Shown one piece after another: positions 51,820 through 61,426 of a stretch of 64,000 nt of DNA. The position numbers and the translations under genes were made by a program. The notes under the pieces are model-generated. The model saw only the letters and a program-made list of their open reading frames with translations, had not been told where the DNA came from and searched no databases. The DNA is from Gammaproteobacteria bacterium (GTDB taxonomy: Bacteria; Pseudomonadota; Gammaproteobacteria; Burkholderiales; Burkholderiaceae_C). The stretch lies in NCBI GenBank assembly GCA_018815325.1, contig JAHIYE010000021.1, positions 372,001 to 436,000 of the forward strand, in the 5' to 3' direction. The number at the start of each line of letters is the position of its first letter. Within the stretch, counting starts at the first letter, position 1.

Positions 51820-54021
51820 ATGGTGGGCCAAGGGGACTGTAGCGCGGGTGCTCGGGGTGCAGCAGCCTTGTCTTGGTGGAATTTCATGTTGAATCTGGCG
51901 CCGCAGCCTGACTGGCGTCCGTTTCTACTCGCGCTGCTGGGCCAGCGAAACGCGACTCCCGATTGGCAGCGGCACTGGCAAAGTGGCGCGGAGGATGTTG
52001 TGGGTTTTCTTTCGCGATCGGCCTGGTCATTGGCGCTGGTCGCGCTCTGGCGGCGGGAGCTTGACAGAGGTCGTCAGATTTGTGTCTGGGTGCCGGACTA
52101 TTACTGCAACAGTTCACTGGAGCCCTTGCGTCGGCTGGATGTACGGCTGCATTTCTATCCGGTCACGGACGAACTGGCACCCAACTATGTGAAATGCAGG
52201 GAGCAGGCTCGGCAGTTCACGCCAGATCTTTTTGTCCATGTCCACTATTTCGGGCGTCCTGTCCCCGCGAGCCGCACAAGGGAGTTCTGCAATCATCATG
52301 GAGCTTGGCTGATTGAAGATGCTGCGCATGTGCTTTGCCCAATTGGGGATGTGGGCAAGGAGGGTGATTTCGTTCTTTACAGTCCACATAAACTGCTGGC
52401 CATGCCTGCCGGGGCTGTGCTGGTTGTCCGGCCCGACGGATCCTCGCGTCTAGGCAAGGAGATGCTGAGATGTTTAGGCGCACCTCCGACGTGGCCGCGG
52501 CAACTGGCTGCTTGGGACACGGGCTATAAATGGATGCAGCGGGTCCGGGCAGGAGGGGCGGCCTGGGTGGTGAAGCGCTTGCTGCAGAAGCTGGGCGTAC
52601 GAAGCCGGCCGAGCGCGCAGCCGTTTGATGATACCTATCCGCCAGCCCCAGTGGTCTTACCTTCGCCGACAGTTTCAATTTATGCTATCCGACTGTTAGC
52701 CTTGGCAGTGCCGAGGTTAACCGAGGTTGCACGCTGGCGAGAGCGAAACCTGATGTTGATGGACGAGTTGTTGTCTGATCGTGCCGATTTGCGCCTGATA
52801 CCGGTAATGCATCCAGGAGGGCAGAAATGGGTACCATATATAGCCAGCTATGAGGCTCCCAACGCCGAGGCGGCATACCTTGTCATGAGGCAGAGCGGCC
52901 TGCCGGCTGCGACTTGGCCGGACCTGCCGCCGGAGGTTGTCGCGCAACCAAAGGAGCATTCTGTGGCAATTCGTTTGCGTGCGCAGCGGATATATCTTCC
53001 CATACATCAATCCTTGCGTGCTTCCACGTTGTTCAGAGGGCTCGCTTCGGCGACTTCGCCGACGAACAGAAATGTCGTGAAGATTGGTTGGAATACGTGG
53101 GATCGGCAGCAGTGGGACGAGTGGATGCGGCTGGCCGAAACATCAAATCTGCTGCAATCTTGGAGTTACGGGGAAGCAAAAGCTGTTGTGGGGGGGTGGA
53201 AGGTGCGGCGCGGTGTCATCTTCGGTCCTCAAGGTCCGTTAGCCTGCGTTCAGGTACTCCAGAAACAAGTGGGGGGGCTGATGACGATGACTCGCATCAA
53301 CAGGGGGCCACTTTTTTTTCATGATACTTCTCCAGAGCTGAGGGCTGCCGCGCTGCTTGCCTTGAGTCGTACGTTGGGCGGATGGTACAAGGGGCACGTG
53401 TTGTCCTGGGCACCTGAACTCGCATTGAATGGACGGAGTCTTGTCATGTTGGAGCAATGCGGAGTACGGCAGTTCTCGACTAATTCCTGGGAGACGTCGT
53501 TGATCGACCTGCATCAGGATGAGATCCAACTGCGCACCCAGCTTGCAGGACGGTGGCGCAATATGCTCACCATAGCACAAAGGCAGGAAGTGATAGTCGA
53601 GTGTCTGAATGACGAGACAAGTTTTGAAGTGTTACTGATGCATTGTTTGGACATGCTGCGGGGCAAGCAGGTGAATTTCCCCGCAGACCTTTACCGCGAG
53701 TTACGGCGGCAGTTGATTCTGGCGCAAACCCCAGGGATGTTGTTGGCTATACGAGCAGGGGGGGAAATAATATCTGCAATATGGGTAGTCCGGCACGGCA
53801 ACACGGCCACCTATCTATTGGGGTGGAGCGGGACACAGGGGCGAAGGTGGAATGCCCATTACCTGCTTCTGTGGGATGCGATGTTGCGGCTGAAGCGACT
53901 CGGCGTTAACGGGTTTGATACCGGGGGGATCGATGACGAGAACACCAGTGGCATTGCCGCTTTCAAGCTTGGCCTTGGAGGCGTGCGTTGCAGTTTGGTA
54001 GGCGAAGGCTGGTGTTATTAA
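51820..54021 (+). CDS. DegT-like aminotransferase fused to a FemAB-type GNAT domain
   Basis: About 733 residues. The N-half is a DegT/DnrJ/EryC1-type fold. 'ICVWVPDYYCNSSLEPLRRL' is near the start, 'LIEDAAHVLCPIG' holds the PLP-ring Asp, and 'VLYSPHKLLAMPAGAVLVV' the candidate PLP lysine. From ~residue 415 a FemAB/GNAT-like domain follows ('MRLAETSNLLQSWSYGEAK', 'NAHYLLLWDAMLRLKRLGV', 'FDTGGIDDENTSGIAAFKLG'). It could make an amino sugar and acylate or aminoacylate it. The start is uncertain: TTG 51796, ATG 51820 and ATG 51886 are in frame, and the last begins just before the conserved part. Confidence 0.75.
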   Translation: MVGQGDCSAGARGAAALSWWNFMLNLAPQPDWRPFLLALLGQRNATPDWQRHWQSGAEDVVGFLSRSAWSLALVALWRRELDRGRQICVWVPDYYCNSSLEPLRRLDVRLHFYPVTDELAPNYVKCREQARQFTPDLFVHVHYFGRPVPASRTREFCNHHGAWLIEDAAHVLCPIGDVGKEGDFVLYSPHKLLAMPAGAVLVVRPDGSSRLGKEMLRCLGAPPTWPRQLAAWDTGYKWMQRVRAGGAAWVVKRLLQKLGVRSRPSAQPFDDTYPPAPVVLPSPTVSIYAIRLLALAVPRLTEVARWRERNLMLMDELLSDRADLRLIPVMHPGGQKWVPYIASYEAPNAEAAYLVMRQSGLPAATWPDLPPEVVAQPKEHSVAIRLRAQRIYLPIHQSLRASTLFRGLASATSPTNRNVVKIGWNTWDRQQWDEWMRLAETSNLLQSWSYGEAKAVVGGWKVRRGVIFGPQGPLACVQVLQKQVGGLMTMTRINRGPLFFHDTSPELRAAALLALSRTLGGWYKGHVLSWAPELALNGRSLVMLEQCGVRQFSTNSWETSLIDLHQDEIQLRTQLAGRWRNMLTIAQRQEVIVECLNDETSFEVLLMHCLDMLRGKQVNFPADLYRELRRQLILAQTPGMLLAIRAGGEIISAIWVVRHGNTATYLLGWSGTQGRRWNAHYLLLWDAMLRLKRLGVNGFDTGGIDDENTSGIAAFKLGLGGVRCSLVGEGWCY

Positions 54022-55220
54022 TGGATATGTGGAAAGATCATGGCGAAGAAGGTGCAAAGGGCAAAAAACTGCCGCACCGCATTCTGCACGTGGTGGATGA
54101 TTTTTCGACTGGAAATACGGGTGTTACGAGTTCGGTCCGCCAGATTGCACAATGGCAGGCGCAGCATTGTGACTGGGTCGGTGTGCACGCGACAGGCCCC
54201 GTCGATTTGCCGGTGCCCGCAGGTGTGTCATTGATTCTGTCCCCTGCTCATCGATTTACCAGCCGCTGGCGTTACCCCGCCCATGGTAGCAAGGGTTTGC
54301 TGGATATCGTTCGCGAGCACCGAGTTACTCATCTTCATGTCCACGAATTCTGGCGGGGAGGGTTTGTTGTGGCTATGCGGGTGGCCCATACCGCGGGTAT
54401 ACCGGTTGTGCTAAGTGCGCATGGGGCGACATCTCCCTGGGCGTTGTATGGCCAAGGATGGGTAAAACGGATAAAGAAGCAGGCATATTGGCATCTGTTC
54501 GCACGGCATCTATTGCTGTCATGGGCGGCGTTGCATGCTGTGACCCCGCTGGAGCAGCGTCATATGCGGCAGTTCTTTGGACGTGAACCGCAAGCCATCA
54601 TCCCAAATGCCCTCCACGAGATTCCCGATCTCATGTCTTTTGACGGGCAAGGGCCATTTAGGGACCGTAGGCGGCTAGTTTTTCTTGGGCGTCTTCATCC
54701 GGTCAAAGGTGTCGATGGGCTGATCCAGGCGTTTCATCGGGCGAGGCTGCGCGGCGAATGGGAGTTGCTGATTGTCGGGCCGGAGGAAATCCCGGCATAC
54801 GCCCAAGAACTCAAAGATATGGCAAAAGAGGGGGAGAGGGCTGGCGATATCCAGTTTCTTGAGGCTTGCCATGGGGCGGAAAAATGGGGCCTGTTAGCGT
54901 CGGCATGGGTCGTCGTTGTTCCTTCGCATACGGAGGTGATTGGCATGGTCAATCTGGAGGCAGCAACCGCAGGAGCGCCGACGATCACGACAACCGCCAC
55001 CGGTCTTGAGGAGTGGACTGACTCGGGTGGAGTCCTGATCGATCACACGCTGGACAGCCTGATTTTCGCGCTCGAGCACGTTGGCAACTGGGGCGCAATG
55101 GAGCGTCTTAGGCGGGGGGAGCAATGTAGGTCATATGTAATGAGAAAATATAGTATGGATTCTGTCGGACGCGAATGGCTGCGCTTTTATGCCCGCCTAG
55201 CGGATCAAGTACGTGAATGA
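54021..55220 (+). CDS. Glycosyltransferase family 4
   Basis: 399 residues. 'HRILHVVDDFSTGNTGVTSS' opens a GT-B acceptor domain. 'LVFLGRLHPVKGVDGLIQAF' and 'VVVVPSHTEVIGMVNLEAAT' are donor-domain motifs of GT4, though the last Glu-x7-Glu region is slightly unusual ('TEVIGMVNLEAA'). The start ATG shares one base with the upstream TAA. It overlaps fnlA by 4 bp. Confidence 0.85.
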   Translation: MDMWKDHGEEGAKGKKLPHRILHVVDDFSTGNTGVTSSVRQIAQWQAQHCDWVGVHATGPVDLPVPAGVSLILSPAHRFTSRWRYPAHGSKGLLDIVREHRVTHLHVHEFWRGGFVVAMRVAHTAGIPVVLSAHGATSPWALYGQGWVKRIKKQAYWHLFARHLLLSWAALHAVTPLEQRHMRQFFGREPQAIIPNALHEIPDLMSFDGQGPFRDRRRLVFLGRLHPVKGVDGLIQAFHRARLRGEWELLIVGPEEIPAYAQELKDMAKEGERAGDIQFLEACHGAEKWGLLASAWVVVVPSHTEVIGMVNLEAATAGAPTITTTATGLEEWTDSGGVLIDHTLDSLIFALEHVGNWGAMERLRRGEQCRSYVMRKYSMDSVGREWLRFYARLADQVRE

Positions 55221-56290
55221 GGCTGGAAATCTGTATGCAAACAAAAAAATTCACAAATAAAGTCTTATTAATTACGGGGGGCACAGGTTCGTTTGGGGGG
55301 GCGGTGCTTAAGCGCTTTTTAGGCAATGGGATTGCCGAAATTCGAATCTTTAGCCGCGACGAGAAAAAACAGGATGACTTGCGAAAGCGGTACTCTCATC
55401 CGAAGCTCAAGTTCTATATCGGAGATGTGCGCGACAGTCGCAGTTTGAGCGTGGCCATGCGTGGTGTGGACTATGTGTTTCACGCTGCAGCGTTAAAACA
55501 GGTGCCTTCGTGCGAATTCCATCCTATGGAAGCAGTGCGCACCAACGTACTCGGTACTGAGAATGTGCTGGAGGCAGCCATTGCCGCAGGCGTGCAGCGT
55601 GTGGTCTGTTTGAGCACAGACAAGGCAGTCTATCCGATCAATGCGATGGGGATCAGCAAAGCATTGATGGAGAAAATCATGGTGGCCACCAGCCGAAATC
55701 TGGAGAGCACGAACACGATCATCTGCGGCACACGCTATGGAAATGTTATGGCTTCGCGGGGTTCCGTGATTCCGCTCTTTGTGGATCAGGTGTTAACAGG
55801 TAAGCCAATTACGATTACCGATCCGTGCATGACCCGTTTCATGATGACATTGGATGAGGCTGTGGATCTGGTGCTTTACGCCTTCGTGCATGGCAGGAAT
55901 GGTGACATCTTTGTGCAGAAGGCTCCTGCTGCGACGGTACACGTTCTGGCGCAGGCCATACTTGAATTAATGGGAAGGCCCGATCATCCAATCAATGAGA
56001 TTGGCACCCGTCACGGCGAGAAACTGTATGAGGCTTTGCTGGGGCGTGAGGAGTTGGCTTGTGCCGAAGACTTATGCAATTATTTTCGGATTCCGCCTGA
56101 TACGCGAGACTTGAATTATTGCAAGTTTGTGGAGGAAGGCGAACGCCGTATTACCCAAAGCACGCACGGAGAAGACTACAACTCTCATAACACAACACGT
56201 CTAGACGTCGCGGGCATGAAAGCCATGCTGCTTAAACTGGAATTCATGCAACGAGTTGTGCGTGGCGAAGCAGCTGTTGTGGAAGACTGA
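55217..56290 (+). CDS. fnlA: UDP-GlcNAc 4,6-dehydratase/5-epimerase (FnlA/CapE)
   Basis: 357 residues, extended SDR. 'LLITGGTGSFGGAVLKRFL' is the cofactor loop. 'HAAALKQVPSCEFHPMEAV' and 'LSTDKAVYPINAMGISKALM' carry a Met in place of the usual Tyr, the SMK triad of this subfamily. It starts UDP-L-FucNAc synthesis from UDP-GlcNAc. The ATG at 55217 overlaps the GT4 stop; ATG 55235 gives an N-terminus closer to the usual FnlA length and has GGAAA upstream. It is followed by the fnlB and fnlC genes in the normal order. Confidence 0.9.
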   Translation: MRLEICMQTKKFTNKVLLITGGTGSFGGAVLKRFLGNGIAEIRIFSRDEKKQDDLRKRYSHPKLKFYIGDVRDSRSLSVAMRGVDYVFHAAALKQVPSCEFHPMEAVRTNVLGTENVLEAAIAAGVQRVVCLSTDKAVYPINAMGISKALMEKIMVATSRNLESTNTIICGTRYGNVMASRGSVIPLFVDQVLTGKPITITDPCMTRFMMTLDEAVDLVLYAFVHGRNGDIFVQKAPAATVHVLAQAILELMGRPDHPINEIGTRHGEKLYEALLGREELACAEDLCNYFRIPPDTRDLNYCKFVEEGERRITQSTHGEDYNSHNTTRLDVAGMKAMLLKLEFMQRVVRGEAAVVED

Positions 56291-56294
56291 GCAC

Positions 56295-57422
56295 ATGCGG
56301 GTACTGATTACTGGCGCTAATGGCTTTATAGGCCAGAACTTGCAGTTGCGCTTGCGGGAGCGCAGCGATGTTCAAGTAGTCCATTTTACCCGTAACAATA
56401 AGTCGGAGCAACTTGAGAAGCTACTTGATGGAGTAAGTTTTGTATTCCACCTAGCAGGTATTAACCGACCGCAGGATTCAAAGGAATTTGCATTAGGTAA
56501 CACTAAATTCACCCGGGATTTGTGTCATGCCGTAGTTTCCGTTGCACGTTCAGTCGGAAAGCCAATTCCAATTTTGTATACGTCCTCAACCCAAGCAGCG
56601 CGAGACAATGATTATGGGCGCAGCAAACGTGATGCAGAAGCTGCGTTGTCAGTGACTGCACGGGATCCTCTCGTTCCGGTACATGTGTTCCGCCTCCCGA
56701 ATGTGTTTGGCAAGTGGTGTAGGCCAAATTACAACTCGGCGGTGGCTACCTTTTGCCACAATATTGCGCGAAATCTGCCGATCCAAGTCAACGATCCGCA
56801 GGCCGTCCTGATGCTGGTCTATATCGATGATGTGATCGAACACTTTGTCCAGATCATGGATGGCGCTGCGCACATGGTAGGGTCGGATAGCTTTGTGGAG
56901 ATACAGCCGCAATATGAAATTACAGTAGGCGAGTTGGCTCGACTTATACGTGCCTTCCGGGAAAGCCGAACTTCTTTGATGACCGAACACGTGGGCGTTG
57001 GCTTGGTACGCGCGCTGTATGCCACTTACGTCAGTTACCTGCCGGTGGAGGCGTTCGCCTACGAGTTGTCGCGTCACATAGACCAGCGGGGTATCTTCGT
57101 AGAAATGATGAAGACGCCGGATTGCGGGCAATTTTCCTTCTTTACCGCCCATCCCGGGGTGACGCGCGGCGGGCATTACCATCACAGCAAGACCGAGAAA
57201 TTCCTGGTCATCAAGGGTCAGGCGCTGTTCCGTTTTCGTCACATGCAGACTGCACAGACGCACGAGTTACAGATCTCCGGCGACAAGCCGCAGGTCGTCG
57301 AAACAGTGCCCGGCTGGACACATGACATCACCAACACTGGGCCGGAGGATCTGGTAGTCATGCTGTGGGCCAACGAGATTTTCGACCGAGCTCGTCCTGA
57401 CACTTACTATTGCGCGTTGTGA
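56295..57422 (+). CDS. fnlB: UDP-4-keto-sugar reductase with C-terminal cupin (FnlB/CapF)
   Basis: 375 residues, the standard two-domain CapF. An N-terminal SDR ('VLITGANGFIGQNLQLRLRE', 'YTSSTQAARDNDYGRSKRDA') is followed by a cupin ('FFTAHPGVTRGGHYHHSKTE', 'FLVIKGQALFRFRH'). The cupin epimerises C3 and the SDR reduces C4, giving UDP-6-deoxy-L-talose-NAc. It follows fnlA by 4 bp. The His-rich 'GGHYHHSKTEKF' keeps the zinc ligands. Confidence 0.9.
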   Translation: MRVLITGANGFIGQNLQLRLRERSDVQVVHFTRNNKSEQLEKLLDGVSFVFHLAGINRPQDSKEFALGNTKFTRDLCHAVVSVARSVGKPIPILYTSSTQAARDNDYGRSKRDAEAALSVTARDPLVPVHVFRLPNVFGKWCRPNYNSAVATFCHNIARNLPIQVNDPQAVLMLVYIDDVIEHFVQIMDGAAHMVGSDSFVEIQPQYEITVGELARLIRAFRESRTSLMTEHVGVGLVRALYATYVSYLPVEAFAYELSRHIDQRGIFVEMMKTPDCGQFSFFTAHPGVTRGGHYHHSKTEKFLVIKGQALFRFRHMQTAQTHELQISGDKPQVVETVPGWTHDITNTGPEDLVVMLWANEIFDRARPDTYYCAL

Positions 57423-57442
57423 CCGCATTGGAGAGAGCCAAC

Positions 57443-58597
57443 ATGCTGCATAAGAAACTCAAGGTCATGACGGTGGTGGGCACACGGCCTGAGATCATCC
57501 GATTATCACGGGTGCTGGCCCGGCTGGACGAGCACTGTGAGCATGTGCTGGTGCACACCGGTCAAAACTACGACTACGAACTCAATCAGGTTTTTTTTGA
57601 CGATCTAGGGGTGCGCAAGCCGGATCATTTTTTGAACAGCGCAGCCAATGCTAGCAGTGCGGCGCACACCATCGGCAATCTAATCATTGCCGTGGATCAA
57701 GTGCTGGCAGATGTGCAGCCCGAGACCATGCTGGTGCTAGGCGATACCAATAGTTGCTTGGCGGTGATTCCAGCCAAGCGGCGAAAGATTCCGATCTTTC
57801 ACATGGAAGCGGGGAACCGCTGCTTTGATCAACGTGTACCAGAGGAAATCAATCGGCGCATCGTGGACCACACGGCCGATGTGAACCTAACCTACAGCAC
57901 CATCGCGCGTGACTACCTTCTGCGCGAGGGGCTGCCGCCCGATTTGGTCATCAAAACTGGCAGTCCCATGCTTGAGGTGCTGACGCATTATCGTTCGCGC
58001 ATTGAGGCGTCTGACGTGTTGCAGCGGCTGAGTTTACGGACGGAGCAATATTTTTTGGTCAGCGCGCACAGGGAAGAGAACATCGAGTCGTCGCAGTCTT
58101 TTGCCAAGCTGGTGGCGGTACTCAATACCGTGGCGGAAGACCACGGCCTGCCGGTGATCGTGTCCACCCACCCGCGCACGCAAAAGCGCATTGACGCCAC
58201 GGGCGCGTGCTTTCATCCGCAGGTGCGACTGCTGAAGCCACTAGGGTTTTATGATTACGTGAGGCTGCAACTCTCTGCACTTACAGTACTGTCAGATAGC
58301 GGTACCATTAACGAAGAATCGTCCATCCTGAACTTTCCAGCATTGAACCTGCGCGAGGCACATGAACGCCCCGAGGGTATGGAGGAGGCTGCCGTGATGA
58401 TGGTGGGATTGGAAGTGGATCGCGTGTTGCAGGGTTTGACTATTCTGGCAACGCAACCGCGCGGCGAGGACCGAAATGATCCACATGGTATCCGTCTGGT
58501 GGCCGACTACAGTATTCCGAATGTGTCTGACAAGGTGTTGCGTATTCTCCATAGCTATACCGACTACGTGAACCGCGTGGTGTGGAAGAAATACTGA
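57443..58597 (+). CDS. fnlC: UDP-N-acetyl-6-deoxytalose 2-epimerase giving UDP-L-FucNAc (FnlC/CapG)
   Basis: 384 residues, a non-hydrolysing 2-epimerase of the WecB fold. 'LKVMTVVGTRPEIIRLSRVL' (~5-24), 'HVLVHTGQNYDYELNQVFFD', 'FHMEAGNRCFDQRVPEEINR' and 'FLVSAHREENIESSQSFAKL' are conserved. It finishes UDP-L-FucNAc. The ATG has GGAGAG upstream; the 5' open frame overlaps fnlB and is not used. The next gene is the matching transferase. Confidence 0.9.
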   Translation: MLHKKLKVMTVVGTRPEIIRLSRVLARLDEHCEHVLVHTGQNYDYELNQVFFDDLGVRKPDHFLNSAANASSAAHTIGNLIIAVDQVLADVQPETMLVLGDTNSCLAVIPAKRRKIPIFHMEAGNRCFDQRVPEEINRRIVDHTADVNLTYSTIARDYLLREGLPPDLVIKTGSPMLEVLTHYRSRIEASDVLQRLSLRTEQYFLVSAHREENIESSQSFAKLVAVLNTVAEDHGLPVIVSTHPRTQKRIDATGACFHPQVRLLKPLGFYDYVRLQLSALTVLSDSGTINEESSILNFPALNLREAHERPEGMEEAAVMMVGLEVDRVLQGLTILATQPRGEDRNDPHGIRLVADYSIPNVSDKVLRILHSYTDYVNRVVWKKY

Positions 58598-58609
58598 GGC
58601 GGGAGGATA

Positions 58610-59845
58610 GTGAAAATCCTGATCGTCAGTCAATATTTCTGGCCCGAAAATTTCAGAATTAATGATCTCTCTCAAGAATTGGTTCGGCGCGGGCACGATG
58701 TGGAGGTGTTGACGGGGATTCCCAATTATCCCGATGGACAAGTGTTCGACGTATACAAGCAAAGCCCTAAAACTTTCGGATGCTACAACGGTGCCACAGT
58801 GTGGCGGGTGCCGATGTTGGCGCGAGGAAGGGGTGCTTTGCGTTTGTTCTTGAATTACCTGAGCTTTGTGTTGGGGGCTAGTTTGGTGGGGCCTTGGAAG
58901 TTGCGAGGCCTAGAAGTCGATGTCATATTTGTCTTTGAACCATCACCTGTTACGGTAGGGTTGCCGGCGGTTTTTCTGGGTCGAATCAAGCGTGTGCCGG
59001 TTGTCTTTTGGGCCCTTGACTTGTGGCCGGAATCCTTGGCTGCAATAGGCGCTGTCCGTTCACCGCGCGTATTGGGCTGGGTCGGATATTTGGTGAAATT
59101 CATCTATGAGCGTTGCACTTTGGTGTTGGGGCAATCACGTGGTTTCCTTGGGAATCTCGCCCAGTATTGTTCAGACAAGCAAAAGATTCGCTACTTTCCT
59201 AGTTGGGCGGAAGATGTATTTAATCAGACCAACTTGGTGCCGGCGCCTGAGGTACCTGTGCAAGAAGGTGTTTTCAATGTGTTGTTTGCCGGAAATGTCG
59301 GCGAGGCGCAGGACTTGCCTACTGTTCTAGATGCCGTGGAGGCTTTGAAGGGAAACACTTTGATCCGCTGGCTCGTAGTGGGGGATGGGCGTAAATCCGA
59401 TTGGATGCGCTTAGAAATACAACGCCGTGGGCTGCAAGGCAACGTCTTGTTATTGGGGCGGTTCCCTGTGGAGCGCATGCCGTGTTTCTATGCGCATGCG
59501 GATGCACTGCTGGTGTCTTTAAAGAAAGACCCGGTGTTTAGCTTGACTATCCCGGGCAAGGTTCAGTCGTACCTGATGGCGGGCATTCCGATTGTCGGTA
59601 TGCTGGATGGAGAGGCTGCGTCGGTTATTGCGGAGGCGAAGGCCGGACTGGTTTGCGCGGCTGGGGATGCCGATGGCCTAGCTACAGTCGTCCTTGAGCT
59701 GGCGGCCATGAGTGCTGAGGAACGACGTCAACTTGGATTGAATGGGCGTGCTTATGCACAAAAAGAGTTTGGCCGTGATTTGCTGATGGATCGACTAGAG
59801 AACCTTTTGAACGAGGCGATAGATCGATATAGAAAGAATAGGTGA
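58610..59845 (+). CDS. wbuB: L-FucNAc transferase, WbuB-like (GT4)
   Basis: 411 residues. 'KILIVSQYFWPENFRINDLS' and 'VEVLTGIPNYPDGQVFD' are the diagnostic opening of WbuB-type transferases, which put FucNAc on the undecaprenyl-linked first sugar. 'VLFAGNVGEAQDLPTVLDAV' and 'KVQSYLMAGIPIVGMLDGEA' form the donor domain. The start is GTG 58610 with GGGAGGA eight bases upstream. Its place behind fnlABC supports the donor. Confidence 0.87.
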   Translation: MKILIVSQYFWPENFRINDLSQELVRRGHDVEVLTGIPNYPDGQVFDVYKQSPKTFGCYNGATVWRVPMLARGRGALRLFLNYLSFVLGASLVGPWKLRGLEVDVIFVFEPSPVTVGLPAVFLGRIKRVPVVFWALDLWPESLAAIGAVRSPRVLGWVGYLVKFIYERCTLVLGQSRGFLGNLAQYCSDKQKIRYFPSWAEDVFNQTNLVPAPEVPVQEGVFNVLFAGNVGEAQDLPTVLDAVEALKGNTLIRWLVVGDGRKSDWMRLEIQRRGLQGNVLLLGRFPVERMPCFYAHADALLVSLKKDPVFSLTIPGKVQSYLMAGIPIVGMLDGEAASVIAEAKAGLVCAAGDADGLATVVLELAAMSAEERRQLGLNGRAYAQKEFGRDLLMDRLENLLNEAIDRYRKNR

Positions 59846-59849
59846 GATC

Positions 59850-60809
59850 GTGATAATGGTGACTGGTGGTACAGGCTTTGTTGGGCGTGCTTTGGTACAG
59901 GAGTTGGTCGCGCGAAGGCGGTACTCTGTACGGGCTTCAGTACGGCGCGGCAGTCGAGGTGTTGACCAGCTTGGTACGAGCATGTCTGTTGATGACCTTG
60001 CCCCTGAGACCGATTGGGCGCAGGCATTGGTTGGTGTGAATGTTGTGGTGCATACGGCAGCCCGGGTGCATGTCATGAACGACAAGGTAGCCGATCCGCT
60101 GAGCGAGTTTCGTTACGTCAATGTGAATGGCACATTGAATCTGGCTCGGCAGGCGGCTGCGGTTGGCGTGCGGCGTTTTGTTTTCATCAGCTCGGTCAAA
60201 GTCAATGGCGAGGGTACTTTGACAGGATACCCATTTACTGCAGACGCTGTACCGGCACCGCAAGACGCCTACGGTATTTCCAAGTTGGAGGCCGAACAGG
60301 GGTTACGACAAATTGCGCTTGAAACGGGAATGGAAGTGGTGGTGATCCGACCGCCATTAGTCTATGGGCAGGACGTGCGCGCCAATTTCCAAGCGCTGCT
60401 GGATGCAGTGGAACGAGGCCTGCCGTTGCCTCTGCGCGCCATTGACAACCGTCGCAGCCTGGTGGCGCTGGATAATTTGGTGGATTTCATCATCACCTGC
60501 ATTAACCATCCTGCTGCCGCCAATCAGACCTTCCTCGTGAGTGACGGCGAAGACGTCTCCACCCCCGAGCTGATTCGCCGCATGGCCCACGGCATGGGTA
60601 GGCCCGCTCGACTGATTCCGGTGCCGGTGTGGTTGGTACATGCGCTTGCAACCTTACTGGGCAAGCGCGACATGGCGCTGCGCCTGTGCGGCTCTTTGCA
60701 GGTGGATATTGCCAAGGCGCGCAAGTTATTGGGTTGGGTGCCACCTTTAACGCTGGACGAGGGTTTGAAAAAAATTCAAAATAGGAGAGAGCGTGAAGCG
60801 GGTATTTGA
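59850..60809 (+). CDS. wbpV: NAD-dependent 4-keto-sugar reductase, WbpV-like
   Basis: 319-residue extended SDR. 'MVTGGTGFVGRALVQELVAR', 'FISSVKVNGEGT', and 'PQDAYGISKLEAEQGLRQI' with Tyr-x3-Lys are present. The WbpV/WreQ branch reduces UDP-4-keto-6-deoxy-GlcNAc from WbpM to UDP-D-QuiNAc. WbpM lies at 61809 and the phosphoglycosyl transferase directly follows. GTG 59850 and ATG 59856 are both possible starts. Some members have been described as 4-epimerases giving FucNAc instead. Confidence 0.78.
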   Translation: MIMVTGGTGFVGRALVQELVARRRYSVRASVRRGSRGVDQLGTSMSVDDLAPETDWAQALVGVNVVVHTAARVHVMNDKVADPLSEFRYVNVNGTLNLARQAAAVGVRRFVFISSVKVNGEGTLTGYPFTADAVPAPQDAYGISKLEAEQGLRQIALETGMEVVVIRPPLVYGQDVRANFQALLDAVERGLPLPLRAIDNRRSLVALDNLVDFIITCINHPAAANQTFLVSDGEDVSTPELIRRMAHGMGRPARLIPVPVWLVHALATLLGKRDMALRLCGSLQVDIAKARKLLGWVPPLTLDEGLKKIQNRREREAGI

Positions 60810-61353
60810 TTTCTTACTGGCCGTGATAGCCAGTGTCATTGTGTTGGCGCCCATCGTGCTGATAGCCGCGCTGGTACGTGTGACTTCTCACGGCCCGGTT
60901 TTGTACTGGTCGGACCGCGTTGGGCGCCACAACAAGATATTCAAAATGCCCAAGTTCCGCACTATGCGGGTGGGTACGCCGGCTGTGGCTACCCATTTGC
61001 TGCTTAATCCCAAAGTGTATCTGACGTCGATTGGTTGTTTCCTGCGTAAAAGTAGTCTGGATGAATTGCCGCAACTATGGAGCATTATTAAAGGCGATAT
61101 GAGTTTTGTGGGACCCCGCCCCGCCTTGTTTAATCAGGAGGATTTAATCGCCTTACGTACCCAATATGGAGTGCATGAGTTGATGCCCGGCTTGACTGGA
61201 TGGGCGCAAATCAATGGAAGGGATGAACTCCCAATCAAAGAAAAAGTTGAGTTGGATGTTGAGTATTTACAAAAATTCTCACTCTTGTTTGATATGAGAA
61301 TAATACTACTTACCGCGATTAAAGTGATAATGCGTGATAGTGTGACACATTAA
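60793..61353 (+). CDS. Initiating phosphoglycosyl transferase (monotopic, PglC/WcaJ-type core)
   Basis: 186 residues, the small single-domain form. 'KRVFDFLLAVIASVIVLAPI' is the re-entrant membrane helix. 'MPKFRTMRVG', 'SSLDELPQLWSIIKGDMSFV' with the catalytic Asp-Glu pair, and 'GPRPALF', 'PGLTGWAQINGRDELP' complete the core. It transfers a sugar-1-phosphate to undecaprenyl phosphate, starting the repeat unit. The neighbours favour UDP-QuiNAc as donor. It overlaps wbpV by 17 bp; the ATG-less start shown is GTG 60793. An AT-rich gap follows. Confidence 0.87.
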   Translation: MKRVFDFLLAVIASVIVLAPIVLIAALVRVTSHGPVLYWSDRVGRHNKIFKMPKFRTMRVGTPAVATHLLLNPKVYLTSIGCFLRKSSLDELPQLWSIIKGDMSFVGPRPALFNQEDLIALRTQYGVHELMPGLTGWAQINGRDELPIKEKVELDVEYLQKFSLLFDMRIILLTAIKVIMRDSVTH

Positions 61354-61426
61354 AGGCGATTCATAATTTTAGGAGATTAATTTTAGTTATTATCTGTTCT
61401 GGAGTTAAATTTAATGAGGACGAATT
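61354..61426 (+). promoter_or_regulatory. AT-rich intergenic region before the hns-like gene
   Basis: About 70 bp, much richer in A and T than the rest of the window, with several TTAAAT/TTATTA-like boxes. It ends in GAGGACGAATT, a good ribosome site for the ATG at 61427. It probably holds a promoter for the hns-like gene, since the gap breaks the tight spacing of the operon. No single -35/-10 pair stands out. Confidence 0.4.
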
